Positions 8,528 through 17,660 of a stretch of DNA of 64,000 nucleotides are shown here, one piece after another. Each line of letters starts with the position of its first letter. Position 1 is the first letter of the stretch. Source of the stretch: Rhizobium bangladeshense (GTDB lineage: Bacteria > Pseudomonadota > Alphaproteobacteria > Rhizobiales > Rhizobiaceae). Below the pieces are notes generated by a model, which had not been told where the DNA came from, did not search any database, and saw nothing but the letters and a program-made list of their open reading frames with translations. The stretch covers positions 62,001 through 126,000 of the forward strand of contig NZ_LYPL01000005.1 in assembly GCF_001662075.1 (NCBI RefSeq). Direction: 5' to 3'. Position numbers and translations under genes: made by a program.

Positions 8528-9475
8528 ATGCGCAAGCTCATGTTGGGTCTGGCGGTTGCGGGGGTGGCTTTTGCCGGCGCAGCCTACGGCCAGGACAAGA
8601 ACTACACGATCGGCGTATCCATTCCGGCGGCCGATCACGGCTGGACTTCCGGGGTCGTGTTCCACGCCGAGCGTATTGCCAAGAAGCTGATGGCCGAACA
8701 TCCGGGCCTGAACGTCATCGTCAAGACTTCGCCGGATGCTGCGACGCAGGCCAATGCCGTGCAGGACCTCGATACGCAGGGCATCGACGCGCTCGTCATT
8801 CTGCCCTCGGATCCGGATCCGCTCGTCAACGCCATCAAGGAAGTCAAGGACAAGGGCAAGTTCGTGGCGCTGGTCGACCGTGCACCGTCGAACAACGACA
8901 ACTCCGTCCGCGATCTCTATGTCGCCGGCAACAATCCGGCGCTCGGCGAAGTCGCCGGCAAATATATTGCCGAAAAGACGCCGGAGGCTGAAGTCGTCGT
9001 CATCCGCGGCCTGCCGATCCCGATCGACCAGCAGCGCCAGGACGGTTTCGACAAGGGTATCGCCGGCTCCAAGGTCAAGGTCCTTGACCGCCAATACGGC
9101 AACTGGAACCGCGACGACGCCTTCAAGGTCATGCAGGACTATCTGACAAAGTACCCGAAGATCGACGTGGTATGGTGCCAGGACGACGACATGGCTGTCG
9201 GCGTTCTGCAGGCGATCGAGCAGGCCAAGCGTACCGACATCCAGTATGTCGTCGCCGGCGCCGGCTCCAAGGACATGGTCAAGAAGGTCATGGACGGCGA
9301 CAAGTTGATTCCGGTCGACGTTCTCTATCCGCCGTCAATGGTCGGCACGGCCATGGAGCTGACGGCGGCCGCGCTCTACGATCAAGTCCCGGTCCACGGC
9401 AACTACATCCTCGACGCGACGCTCGTCACCCAGGAGAATGCCAAGAACTTCTACTTCCCGGATTCTCCGTTCTGA
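8528..9475 (+). CDS. Periplasmic sugar-binding protein of the ABC importer
   Basis: A 315-residue secreted protein with a Sec signal peptide (MRKLMLGLAVAGVAFAGAAY, cut near residue 21). The mature part is a type I periplasmic binding fold (Peripla_BP_4; RbsB/XylF/ChvE-like). It begins with YTIGVSIPAADHGWTSGV, the usual sugar-contacting first strand, and has CQDDDMAVGVLQAIEQA near residue 220 in the second lobe. GGGAGG at 8515-8520 gives a good ribosome site for ATG 8528. It is the last transporter gene and is followed directly by a strong terminator, so the catabolic genes at 9715 and 10967 probably have their own promoter. Confidence 0.9.
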   Translation: MRKLMLGLAVAGVAFAGAAYGQDKNYTIGVSIPAADHGWTSGVVFHAERIAKKLMAEHPGLNVIVKTSPDAATQANAVQDLDTQGIDALVILPSDPDPLVNAIKEVKDKGKFVALVDRAPSNNDNSVRDLYVAGNNPALGEVAGKYIAEKTPEAEVVVIRGLPIPIDQQRQDGFDKGIAGSKVKVLDRQYGNWNRDDAFKVMQDYLTKYPKIDVVWCQDDDMAVGVLQAIEQAKRTDIQYVVAGAGSKDMVKKVMDGDKLIPVDVLYPPSMVGTAMELTAAALYDQVPVHGNYILDATLVTQENAKNFYFPDSPF

Positions 9476-9491
9476 TAGCGATTGGACATAC

Positions 9492-9519
9492 GCGCCCATT
9501 CGTAAGGATGGGCGCTTTT
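9492..9519 (+). terminator. Rho-independent terminator after the ABC operon
   Basis: GCGCCCAT (9492-9499) pairs with ATGGGCGC (9508-9515) over an eight-base loop, and TTTT follows. It separates the transporter transcript from the two catabolic genes downstream. Confidence 0.82.
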
Positions 9520-9678
9520 CTATCTGGCATGCTGCCGAAAATGCTGCACGTACCTCTTGCCCGCCAAAGCCCATCATGATTAGCTCGCAGCTAGGTCGCA
9601 TCCAGGCTCAACGCCGATCCGAAAGCGAGGGCGAAGAGGCGCCTTGCGCCCGAAAAATTGCGTGCTACAAGTTATCAG

Positions 9679-9686
9679 AAACGTTT
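9679..9686. promoter_or_regulatory. Possible LacI-type operator core before the isomerase gene
   Basis: AAACGTTT, a perfect octamer with a central CG, sits in the context GAAACGTTTAC, 29 bases upstream of ATG 9715. It resembles the core of LacI-family operators but is short and only loosely like the paired sites at 5658-5694. Confidence 0.3.
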
Positions 9687-9714
9687 ACGGTCGATGTTCA
9701 GGGAGGAATCTGAC

Positions 9715-10767
9715 ATGAAGACGATCAAGGGCCCCGGCCTTTTCCTTGGCCAGTTCGCGAGCGATGCCGCGCCTTTCAACTCCTGGGACGCCATCACCAA
9801 ATGGGCAGCCGGTATCGGCTACAAGGGTGTCCAGGTGCCGACTTGGGCGAGCCAGCTAATCGATCTGCAGAAGGCTGCGACATCCAAGGATTATTGCGAC
9901 GAGTTCGCCGGCAAGGCCCGTGAAAACGGCATCGAGATCACCGAACTCTCAACCCATCTGCAAGGCCAGCTAGTCGCCGTTCACCCGGCCTATGACGAAG
10001 CCTTCGACGGCTTTGCAGCCCCTGAGGTGCGCGGCAATCCCAAGGCCCGCCAGCAATGGGCGGTCGAGCAGGTCAAGATGGCGCTGACTGCATCGAAGAA
10101 CCTCGGCCTAAAAGCGCATGCGACCTTCTCCGGCGCGCTTGCCTGGCCGTTCATCTATCCTTGGCCGCAGCGTCCCGCCGGTCTGGTCGAGACCGCCTTC
10201 GACGAGCTTGCCAAGCGCTGGACGCCGATCCTCAACCATGCCGAAGATTGCGGCATCGACGTCTGCTACGAGATCCATCCCGGTGAAGACCTGCATGACG
10301 GCGTCACCTTCGAGATGTTCCTGGAGCGGGTGAAGAACCATCCGCGCGCCAACATGCTCTACGATCCCTCGCATTATGTCCTGCAGTGCCTCGATTATCT
10401 CGAGAATATCGACATCTACAAGGACCGCATCAAGATGTTCCACGTCAAGGATGCGGAGTTCAATCCGACCGGGCGCCAGGGTGTCTATGGTGGTTATCAG
10501 GGCTGGGTCGAGCGGGCCGGCCGCTTCCGCTCGCTCGGTGACGGCCAAGTCGATTTCGGCGCGGTCTTCTCGAAGATGACGGCCAATAATTTCGACGGCT
10601 GGGCCGTTGTCGAATGGGAGTGCGCGCTGAAACATCCAGAGGACGGCGCCCGCGAAGGAGCCGAATTCGTCGCCGCCCATATCATCCGCGTCACCGAAAA
10701 AGCTTTCGACGATTTTGCCGGCAGCGGCACCGATCAGGCGGCGAACCGGCGGATGCTGGGGCTCTGA
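9715..10767 (+). CDS. Sugar isomerase/epimerase, AP-endonuclease-2-like TIM barrel
   Basis: A 350-residue protein of the xylose isomerase-like TIM-barrel superfamily (AP_endonuc_2), which acts on keto-sugars or sugar phosphates using a divalent metal. Likely metal and catalytic residues are in the motifs CYEIHPGEDLHDG (Glu and His), MLYDPSHY (Asp, His), MFHVKDAEF (His, Asp) and VVEWECAL (Glu). GGGAGG at 9701-9706 lies eight bases before ATG 9715. A Gfo/Idh/MocA dehydrogenase follows after a RIME-like repeat; such pairs oxidise a sugar ring carbon and then epimerise or rearrange the keto product. It belongs functionally with the upstream ABC importer. The exact substrate is not evident. Confidence 0.82.
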   Translation: MKTIKGPGLFLGQFASDAAPFNSWDAITKWAAGIGYKGVQVPTWASQLIDLQKAATSKDYCDEFAGKARENGIEITELSTHLQGQLVAVHPAYDEAFDGFAAPEVRGNPKARQQWAVEQVKMALTASKNLGLKAHATFSGALAWPFIYPWPQRPAGLVETAFDELAKRWTPILNHAEDCGIDVCYEIHPGEDLHDGVTFEMFLERVKNHPRANMLYDPSHYVLQCLDYLENIDIYKDRIKMFHVKDAEFNPTGRQGVYGGYQGWVERAGRFRSLGDGQVDFGAVFSKMTANNFDGWAVVEWECALKHPEDGAREGAEFVAAHIIRVTEKAFDDFAGSGTDQAANRRMLGL

Positions 10768-10790
10768 GACATCGGGAATGCCGGGAGGCT

Positions 10791-10931
10791 GCCCCTCACC
10801 CTAACCCTCTCCCCGTTCTGACGGGGAGAGAGGACTTGCCCCACGAAATGTTGGAGCGGGACGGAGACGGCGCGGCAGATCCCCTTCTCCCCCGCGGGCG
10901 GGGAGAAGGTGGCGGCAGCCGGATGAGGGGC
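10791..10931. repeat. RIME-like palindromic repeat
   Basis: GCCCCTCA at 10791-10798 is matched by TGAGGGGC at 10924-10931. Inside are two hairpins: CTCTCCCCG...CGGGGAGAG near 10808-10831 and CTTCTCCCC...GGGGAGAAG near 10882-10907. Same family as the element at 2981-3110, again inside a probable operon. Confidence 0.72.
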
Positions 10932-10966
10932 GCATCCGCATGAGTTTAAATTCCAGGAGGACAAGA

Positions 10967-12154
10967 ATGGCAATCGAAGCATCATCGGAACAGACCCGCG
11001 AGCCGCGCATCCGGCTCGGCATGGTGGGCGGCGGCGCCGGCGCGTTCATCGGTGCGGTGCACCGCATCGCGGCGCGCATCGACGATCAGTACGATCTTAT
11101 CGCCGGGGCGCTGTCGTCGACGCCCGACAAGGCCGTACAGTCGGGCCGCGACCTCGGCCTCGATCCGTCGCGGACCTATTCCAGCTACCGCGAGATGGCC
11201 ATACGTGAGGCGAAGCTGAAGAACGGCATCGAGGCGGTTTCGATCGTCACGCCGAACCATGTGCATTACGACGCAGCCAAGGAATTCCTGAAGCGCGGCA
11301 TTCACGTCATCTGCGACAAGCCGCTGACGTCGAACCTTGCCGATGCCAAGAAGCTGAAAAAAGTCGCCGACGAAAACGGGGCGCTCTTCGTGCTGACGCA
11401 TAATTACACCGGTTATCCGATGGTTCGCCAGGCGCGCGAGATGATCGCGAACGGCGAACTCGGCGATATAAGAGTCGTCCAGGCCGAATATCCGCAGGAC
11501 TGGCTGACGGAAGCGGTCGAGCAGACCGGCCAGAAACAAGCCGCCTGGCGCACCGATCCGGCCCAGTCCGGCGTCGGCGGCTCGACCGGCGACATCGGCA
11601 CCCATGCCTATAATCTCGCCTCCTTCATCACTGGCCTGGAACTCGACAGCCTGGCCGCCGATCTCGACAGCTTCGTGCCCGGCCGCCGGTTGGACGACAA
11701 TGCCCATGTCATGCTGCGCTTCAAGGCGAAGGGCTCGGAAAAGCCGGCCAAGGGCATGCTCTGGTGCAGCCAGGTCGCGCCCGGCCATGAGAACGGCCTG
11801 ATGGTGCGCGTCTATGGCACGAAGGGCGGCCTGGAATGGACGCAGAAAGATCCGAATTACCTCTGGTACACGCCCTTCGGCGAGCCGAAGCGGCTGATTA
11901 CCCGCGGCGGCGCCGGCGCCGGAGCTGCTGCCGGCCGCGTTACGCGCGTGCCATCAGGGCATCCGGAAGGTTATCTCGAGGCGTTTGCGACGATCTATAC
12001 GGAAGCCGCGCATGCGATCAATGCCCGCAAGAAGGGCAAGGCGGTCGACAAAACGGTGGTCTATCCCACGGTCGACGATGGCGTGAAGGGTGTCGCCTTC
12101 GTCGAGGCCTGTGTCGCCTCGTCGAAGAAAAACGGCGCTTGGGTCAAGCTCTGA
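10967..12154 (+). CDS. Gfo/Idh/MocA-family NAD(P)-dependent sugar dehydrogenase
   Basis: A 395-residue oxidoreductase. The N-terminal Rossmann motif is IRLGMVGGGAGAFIGAVH (about 11-28). The family's EKP-like catalytic motif appears as CDKPLTS (about 119-125), with NHVHYDAA just before it. Later, DIGTHAYNL holds the usual active-site Asp and His. AGGAGG at 10955-10960 supports ATG 10967. It follows the isomerase across a RIME-like repeat. Together they look like the oxidation and epimerisation steps for the sugar brought in by the importer at 5835-9475. Family members oxidise inositols, glucose, glycosides or their phosphates, so the substrate stays open. Confidence 0.85.
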   Translation: MAIEASSEQTREPRIRLGMVGGGAGAFIGAVHRIAARIDDQYDLIAGALSSTPDKAVQSGRDLGLDPSRTYSSYREMAIREAKLKNGIEAVSIVTPNHVHYDAAKEFLKRGIHVICDKPLTSNLADAKKLKKVADENGALFVLTHNYTGYPMVRQAREMIANGELGDIRVVQAEYPQDWLTEAVEQTGQKQAAWRTDPAQSGVGGSTGDIGTHAYNLASFITGLELDSLAADLDSFVPGRRLDDNAHVMLRFKAKGSEKPAKGMLWCSQVAPGHENGLMVRVYGTKGGLEWTQKDPNYLWYTPFGEPKRLITRGGAGAGAAAGRVTRVPSGHPEGYLEAFATIYTEAAHAINARKKGKAVDKTVVYPTVDDGVKGVAFVEACVASSKKNGAWVKL

Positions 12155-12238
12155 GCTTGGCGATCCGCGCCTGGAATGGCGCGGAGCCCGCGAAAATCCC
12201 GAGGCAGCCATTGGCCGCCTCGGCTTGTCCGTCATTCG

Positions 12239-12640
12239 TCAGGCCGCAGCGCGGTTGCGCTTCATCAGGCTGTCGACGCTGAGCGGCCCGGCGCCTGCCG
12301 CCACCAGATAAAGAAATACGAAGCAGAACAGGATCGCCGCGACGCCGCCATTCTGCGCGGGATAGAAGCTCTTTCCCGCATGGCCGATGAAATAGGCGAA
12401 GGCCATCAGGCCCGAAAGCACGAAGGCTGCGATGCGGGTCTGGAATCCGATCAGGACGAGGAAGCCGAGAGTGAGTTCGATCAGCCCGGCAATCCAGGAG
12501 AGCGAGCCCATCGGCGGCACGCTTGCCGCGGCCGGAAAATGCAGGATCTTCTGCGTACCGTAGCTGAAAAGCACGAGCGAGGAGATGATGCGCAGCAGGC
12601 TCAGCAGATGGGGCTGCAGCAGATGGATCGAAGACAGCAT
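12239..12640 (-). CDS. DoxX-family membrane protein
   Basis: A 133-residue protein with four hydrophobic helices (about 12-30, 48-67, 70-90 and 100-120), the usual DoxX size and layout. It has the family sequence SLVLFSYGTQKILHFPA near the N terminus and the central motif LELTLGFLVLIGFQTRIAAF-like stretch, here split by IELTLG. DoxX proteins are small quinone- or redox-linked membrane proteins of poorly known role. AAGGGA lies just upstream of the ATG on the minus strand. It is convergent with the dehydrogenase and has no partner gene on its own strand. Confidence 0.8.
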   Translation of the reverse strand: MLSSIHLLQPHLLSLLRIISSLVLFSYGTQKILHFPAAASVPPMGSLSWIAGLIELTLGFLVLIGFQTRIAAFVLSGLMAFAYFIGHAGKSFYPAQNGGVAAILFCFVFLYLVAAGAGPLSVDSLMKRNRAAA

Positions 12641-12799
12641 CGGGTCCCTTTCATGTTTGCAATGTCTTCGCTGTGTAGTGATCGCGAGCTCGGCAGCAAG
12701 TCACGCCTGCTGACATTTGCGTTATGAGGGCGGTCGCGGCGGGAGCGCGAATGTCCGAAGCGGTCAAATGATGCCGGTTATGGCCGTTCCGCCCTGCCT

Positions 12800-12815
12800 A
12801 CTGCAACGTTGCAGT
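12800..12815. promoter_or_regulatory. Perfect 16-bp palindrome upstream of beta-glucosidase, probable LacI-family operator
   Basis: ACTGCAACGTTGCAGT is perfectly symmetric with a central CG, the hallmark of LacI/GalR operators. It ends 89 bases before the beta-glucosidase start. A TTGACC hexamer starts five bases later and may be a -35 element. The cognate regulator is unknown and differs in half-site from the other two operators in the window. Confidence 0.6.
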
Positions 12816-12904
12816 TTTTCTTGACCGAGACCTGTACTTTGCTTTTCGGCTTGGCTAAATCCGACCCAACGGCCAGTCAACATGCTGAGAGACGGGGATT
12901 AGAG

Positions 12905-14290
12905 ATGATCGATGCGAAGACGCTTGCAGACCGCTTTCCCGGCGATTTCACCTTTGGCGTCGCCACCGCCGCCTTCCAGATCGAGGGTGCGAGCAAGGCC
13001 GACGGCCGCAAGCCGTCCATCTGGGACGCTTTCTGCAACATGCCCGGGCGCGTCCACAATCGCGATAATGGCGACGTTGCCTGCGATCACTACAACCGGC
13101 TGGACCAGGATCTCGATCTCATCAAGGAGATGGGCGTCGAGGCCTATCGCTTCTCGATCGCCTGGCCGCGCATCATCCCTGACGGCACGGGTCCGGTGAA
13201 CGAGGCCGGCCTCGATTTCTACGACCGGCTCGTCGACGGCTGCAAGGCGCGCGGGATCAAGACCTTCGCGACCCTCTATCATTGGGACTTGCCGCTGCTG
13301 CTTGCCGGTGACGGCGGCTGGACTGCGCGTTCGACCGCCTACGCCTATCAGCGCTATGCCAAAACGGTGATGAGCCGCCTTGGGGATCGTCTTGACGCCG
13401 TCGCGACCTTCAACGAACCCTGGTGCATCGTTTGGCTCAGCCACCTCTACGGCATCCATGCGCCGGGTGAGCGCAACTTGCAGGCCGCCCTTCACGCCAT
13501 GCACACCATGAACCTCGCCCATGGCCTCGGCATCGAGGCGATCCGCTCGGAGGCTCCCAAGGTGCCCGTCGGGCTTGTGCTGAACGCCGTCTCGATCATC
13601 CCGGGCTCCGACAGGCCGGCCGATCTTGCCGCCGCCGAGCGCGCGCATCAGTTCCACAACGGCGCCTTCTTCGATCCGGTGTTCAAGGGCGAATATCCAA
13701 AGGGATTCGTCGACGCGCTCGGTGACCGCATGCCTCTCGTCGAGGACGGCGACCTGAAGCTCATCAGCCAGAAGCTCGATTGGTGGGGTCTGAATTATTA
13801 CACGCCCGAACGCGTCACTGACGATGCCGACCGCAAGGGCGATTTTCCCTGGACGGTGAAAGCGCCGCCGGCAAGTGACGTGAAGACCGACATCGGCTGG
13901 GAAATCTATGCGCCGGGCCTGAAGCTCCTGGTCGAGGACCTTTACCGCCGCTACGAGCTGCCGGAGTGCTACATCACGGAGAACGGTGCCTGCGACAATA
14001 CCGATGTCGCCGATGGCGAGGTCGACGACACGATGCGCCTCGACTATCTCGGCGACCATCTCGACGTTGTGGCCGATCTCATCAAGGACGGGTATCCCAT
14101 GCGCGGCTATTTCGCCTGGAGCCTGATGGACAATTTCGAATGGGCGGAAGGCTACCGCATGCGCTTCGGGCTCGTCCATGTCGATTACGAGACGCAGCTG
14201 CGCACGGTGAAGAAGAGCGGCAAATGGTATCGCGACCTCGCGGGGCAATTTCCGAAAGGAAATCACAAGCCGGGTCAGCGGTCCGTCTGA
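12905..14290 (+). CDS. GH1 beta-glucosidase
   Basis: A cytoplasmic glycoside hydrolase family 1 enzyme of 461 residues that releases glucose from beta-glucosides such as cellobiose. The acid/base Glu171 lies in TFNEPW and the nucleophile Glu359 in YITENG. Other family landmarks are FTFGVATAAFQIEG at the N terminus, the YRFSIAWPRI barrel strand, and the C-terminal WSLMDNFEWAEGY. There is no signal peptide. ATG 12905 is the start that gives the normal N terminus; the frame is open 32 codons further but that part is unlike the family. Control by a LacI-type regulator is suggested by the palindrome at 12800-12815. Confidence 0.93.
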   Translation: MIDAKTLADRFPGDFTFGVATAAFQIEGASKADGRKPSIWDAFCNMPGRVHNRDNGDVACDHYNRLDQDLDLIKEMGVEAYRFSIAWPRIIPDGTGPVNEAGLDFYDRLVDGCKARGIKTFATLYHWDLPLLLAGDGGWTARSTAYAYQRYAKTVMSRLGDRLDAVATFNEPWCIVWLSHLYGIHAPGERNLQAALHAMHTMNLAHGLGIEAIRSEAPKVPVGLVLNAVSIIPGSDRPADLAAAERAHQFHNGAFFDPVFKGEYPKGFVDALGDRMPLVEDGDLKLISQKLDWWGLNYYTPERVTDDADRKGDFPWTVKAPPASDVKTDIGWEIYAPGLKLLVEDLYRRYELPECYITENGACDNTDVADGEVDDTMRLDYLGDHLDVVADLIKDGYPMRGYFAWSLMDNFEWAEGYRMRFGLVHVDYETQLRTVKKSGKWYRDLAGQFPKGNHKPGQRSV

Positions 14291-14404
14291 GTGCGAACTT
14301 GCCGGCCGCGGGCGAAAAAAATGAACCGCCCAGATCTGCAACAGGCTGTTGCTTAAACGTTTTTGAACCCTTGACTGCCAAAGTCCGATGGTCAGGGAGC
14401 CGTA

Positions 14405-16618
14405 ATGCAGATACTCGGAAAGTTGCAGGGCAAGGGATCGGGAATAGGCCGTCACATAACCGTCACCGGCGTGCTGTTTTCCTTTGCGGTCATCGTCGCG
14501 GTCGCCACCATCATGGTGTTGACGGCCATCGAACGCGTCGCTCAAAATGCCAATGTCCTTGACGACGAGCGCTCGCGTGAAACGACGATCGGCGCGTTGA
14601 GGACCTTCGAGGATCAGCTCGGCGCGACGCTCGACGATTATGCCGCCTGGGACGACGCCGCCGCCAATGTCTACGCGCCCGATGGCATGGGCTGGACGGT
14701 CAGCAACTACGGCGAAATGTCGGTCAACAGCTCGCTTTTCGATATGGCGATCGTCGTCGATGATGCGAGGAATGCAATCATAGCCTATCGCGACGGCAAG
14801 CCGATGGAGGAGCCGCTCGCAGATTTCTTCGCGCCGTCTGTCTGGAAGCTGCTCGACACTGTGAAGGCGGCCGGCCCGGCCGATAGGCCTCAGGCCGTCG
14901 GTTTCATTCGCACCAAACGGGGGATTGCCGCTACCGGCGTGGCGCTGGTGCGGCAAAAATCCGGTGCACTCGATGTGCCGGCCGGTCAACATCGCTATCT
15001 TATTTTCGCCCGGCATCTCGATGACGAGAGGGTGAGCGCGCTCGGTCAGACCTATGTCATCGGTGGTCTGCGGCTGGCGCCGCCGAGCTTCGAAGCCGAG
15101 TATCTCGTGCCCATCGTCGATCCGATGGGCGCCACGCTCGGCAAGCTCGTCTGGACCTCGCGCGCACCGGGGAATATCGCCTATGCGCAGGTGCGGCCGA
15201 TGGTCATCGAGGCTCTCGGTCTGGTCGGCTTGTTTTTCGTGGTGCTGCTGGCCATCGGCTGGCTCGCCGGCCGCCGCCTGAAAGCGGAGGAAAATAGGGC
15301 CCGCGAGGAGGCGCTGCGCGACAGGCTGAGCGGACTGTCCAATCGCGACGGTCTCGGGCTGGCCGTCGACCGCTTTGTCGCCGAAGCCCGGCAGAGCAAG
15401 CGCAATGTGCTGCTCCTCTATCTCGACCTCGACGGTTTCAAGGAAGTCAATGACAGCTATGGACACGGAACCGGCGACCAGTTGATCCGCGCGGTTGCGG
15501 CCGGGCTCAAGGTGTTGATCCCACAGGGCGCGGTTCTCGCCCGCATCGGCGGCGACGAATTTGCGATCGCCTTTCTCTCCGACGGCGAGAATGCCGCCGC
15601 GCTGCAGCTTTCCGAGCAGATCCTCGATTTTCTGGTCGATCCGCTGGAGATCGGCCGCCGCGTCGTCGTCGTCGGCGCCAGTATCGGCATCGCCATGTCG
15701 CCTGCCGGCGCAATCGACCGCGAAGAGCTGGTGCGCCGCTCCGATCTTGCCATGTACAAGGCGAAGGAAGCCGGTCGGGCGCGCATGACGCTCTACGATC
15801 CATCGATGGATGCGGACCGGGAGCAGCGCAATGCGCTGGAGCTCGACCTCAGAATTGCCATCGAAAGCGGCGACCTGACCCTCGCCTATCAGCCACTGGT
15901 CGACGCGGCCACGCATGCTCTCAGCGGCGTCGAGGCGCTGGTGCGCTGGAACCGCCCGGGCCACGGCCCTGTTTCGCCCGAGATATTCATTCCGATCGCC
16001 GAGACCAGCGGCCTCATCGAATCGCTCGGCCTCTTTGTGCTGCGCAAAGCCTGCGAGACGGCCAAGCAGTGGCCGGAACTCAATGTCTCGGTCAACGTCT
16101 CGCCCGGACAGTTCCGCAACCCCGCCTTCACCGACTATGTGCGCTACGTGTTGAAACAGACGGAGATCGAGACCAGCCGCATCACGCTGGAGATCACCGA
16201 AGGTTACATGATCCAGAACCCGCAGCGGACCCGCCAGTCGATCGAACGGCTGAAGGGGCTGGGGGTCAAAGTGGCGCTCGACGACTTCGGTTCCGGTTTC
16301 TCCTCAATCGGCTATCTCAGGCAGTTCGGCTTCGACCGCATCAAGATCGACCGCTCTCTGGTCATGGGCGTCAACGAGGACAAACGCCAGCGCGAAATGC
16401 TGCAGGCGACGGTGGCGCTTGCCCGCTCGCTCGATATTCCGGTGACGGCTGAAGGCATCGAGACCGAGGGGCAGGCAGTCGCCATGCGCCTGTTCGGCTG
16501 CGACTGTCTGCAAGGCTATCTATTCGGAAAGCCGATGGTGGCCGAGCGAATTACCGACATGCTCAACGAGCTTCGTGCCGCGGAGCCGTCGGCCCAGCGC
16601 CGTCTCGGCGCGGCCTGA
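14405..16618 (+). CDS. CHASE4-GGDEF-EAL membrane protein (c-di-GMP synthesis and breakdown)
   Basis: A 737-residue bifunctional c-di-GMP enzyme. Layout: TM helix (about 18-40), a periplasmic CHASE4-like sensor domain (about 50-265; TLDDYAAWDDAAANVY is typical), a second TM helix (about 268-290), GGDEF (about 300-455) and EAL (about 475-725). The cyclase site RIGGDEF (GGDEF near 382) is intact. The EAL half has EAL near 510, EITEGY, ALDDFGSGFSS, KIDRSLV and AEGIETE, so phosphodiesterase activity is also expected. It stands alone between beta-glucosidase and a convergent trhO; no partner gene indicates its output. Confidence 0.92.
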   Translation: MQILGKLQGKGSGIGRHITVTGVLFSFAVIVAVATIMVLTAIERVAQNANVLDDERSRETTIGALRTFEDQLGATLDDYAAWDDAAANVYAPDGMGWTVSNYGEMSVNSSLFDMAIVVDDARNAIIAYRDGKPMEEPLADFFAPSVWKLLDTVKAAGPADRPQAVGFIRTKRGIAATGVALVRQKSGALDVPAGQHRYLIFARHLDDERVSALGQTYVIGGLRLAPPSFEAEYLVPIVDPMGATLGKLVWTSRAPGNIAYAQVRPMVIEALGLVGLFFVVLLAIGWLAGRRLKAEENRAREEALRDRLSGLSNRDGLGLAVDRFVAEARQSKRNVLLLYLDLDGFKEVNDSYGHGTGDQLIRAVAAGLKVLIPQGAVLARIGGDEFAIAFLSDGENAAALQLSEQILDFLVDPLEIGRRVVVVGASIGIAMSPAGAIDREELVRRSDLAMYKAKEAGRARMTLYDPSMDADREQRNALELDLRIAIESGDLTLAYQPLVDAATHALSGVEALVRWNRPGHGPVSPEIFIPIAETSGLIESLGLFVLRKACETAKQWPELNVSVNVSPGQFRNPAFTDYVRYVLKQTEIETSRITLEITEGYMIQNPQRTRQSIERLKGLGVKVALDDFGSGFSSIGYLRQFGFDRIKIDRSLVMGVNEDKRQREMLQATVALARSLDIPVTAEGIETEGQAVAMRLFGCDCLQGYLFGKPMVAERITDMLNELRAAEPSAQRRLGAA

Positions 16619-16660
16619 CGACGACATTCTCGGATAGCAAGCCCGTCCAACGGGGATAGG

Positions 16661-17590
16661 TCAGCTGCCGATATGCCGCTGGCCGCGTTTTCTTGCCAGC
16701 GCGATCTGAAGCTGCCGCTGACGGTAGCGCAGCCGGTCTTCCTCCGTGCGCGTGTGATAGCAGTGGCTGCAGGAAACGCCTTCCTCGTAGAGTGGCGAGG
16801 TGATTTCCTCTGAAGTGATCGGGTTGCGGCAGGCGTGGCACAGCCGATGCTCACCTTCCTTCAGGCCGTGTTCGACGGACACACGTTCATCGAAGACGAA
16901 GCAGGCGCCGTCCCAGAGGCTTTCCTCCGGCGGCACGTCCTCCAGATATTTCAGGATGCCGCCCTTCAGATGATAGACCTCGTCGAAGCCCTCAGCCTTC
17001 ATGAAGGCAGTGGCCTTCTCGCAGCGTATGCCGCCGGTGCAGTACATGGCGATCTTCGGCTTGTTGTGCAGGCCGGAATTCTGACGCACCCAATCCGGAA
17101 ATTCGCGGAACGTCTTCGTCTTCGGGTCGAGTGCGCCGCGAAAGGTGCCGATTGCCGTCTCGTAATCATTGCGGGTGTCGATGACGATCGTATCGGGATC
17201 GGAGATCAGCGCGTTCCAGTCCTGAGGCGCCACATAGGTGCCGACCACCTTGTTGGGGTCGATGTCTTCGACGCCCATGGTGACGATTTCCTTTTTCAGC
17301 TTCACCTTCAGGCGCAGGAAAGGCATCTTCGAGGCGCGGCTTTCCTTGTGCTCCAGGTTCGAAAATTCCGGCTGGGCACGCAGGAAGGCGAGCACGGCGC
17401 CAATGCCGGCATCCGGTCCCGCGATCGTCCCGTTGATGCCCTCATGCGCCAGAAGCAGCGTTCCCTTGACGCCGTTCTCTTCGCAAAGCGCCTGCAGCGG
17501 CGCTTGCAGGCTGACAAAGCGCGGTACGGAAACGAAATGGTAGAGCGCCGCTACGAGGAACGGGCCGGTGTGTGTCAGGCTGTCGGTCAT
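16661..17590 (-). CDS. trhO: tRNA uridine(34) hydroxylase TrhO (rhodanese-domain)
   Basis: TrhO (formerly YceA) makes 5-hydroxyuridine at position 34 of certain tRNAs, using oxygen. The protein is 309 residues. It has the N-terminal ferredoxin-like part ([12 protein letters not shown] at 48-58), a rhodanese domain with the active-site loop [11 protein letters not shown] (Cys184) and a C-terminal cysteine-rich zinc-like region (CHAC and CSHC) usual for the family. It is convergent with the GGDEF-EAL gene and has no close partner on its strand. Confidence 0.92.
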   Translation of the reverse strand: MTDSLTHTGPFLVAALYHFVSVPRFVSLQAPLQALCEENGVKGTLLLAHEGINGTIAGPDAGIGAVLAFLRAQPEFSNLEHKESRASKMPFLRLKVKLKKEIVTMGVEDIDPNKVVGTYVAPQDWNALISDPDTIVIDTRNDYETAIGTFRGALDPKTKTFREFPDWVRQNSGLHNKPKIAMYCTGGIRCEKATAFMKAEGFDEVYHLKGGILKYLEDVPPEESLWDGACFVFDERVSVEHGLKEGEHRLCHACRNPITSEEITSPLYEEGVSCSHCYHTRTEEDRLRYRQRQLQIALARKRGQRHIGS

Positions 17591-17660
17591 GGGCGGGAAA
17601 TACAGAAAATCGGCGGCTCGCGCAATTGCCTTCGCCGGTAGCGGCTTTGACGATTACCGA

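Noticed and set aside
14355-14362. AAACGTTT octamer before the CHASE4-GGDEF-EAL gene, like a LacI-type core
   Set aside because: No dyad flanks beyond the octamer, no sugar gene follows, and such octamers occur by chance.
12899-15964. Minus-strand open frame of 1021 codons opposite beta-glucosidase and the GGDEF-EAL gene
   Set aside because: Both plus-strand genes have complete catalytic motifs; the opposite frame is rich in Arg, His and Asp without any domain pattern, which is typical of antisense frames at high GC.
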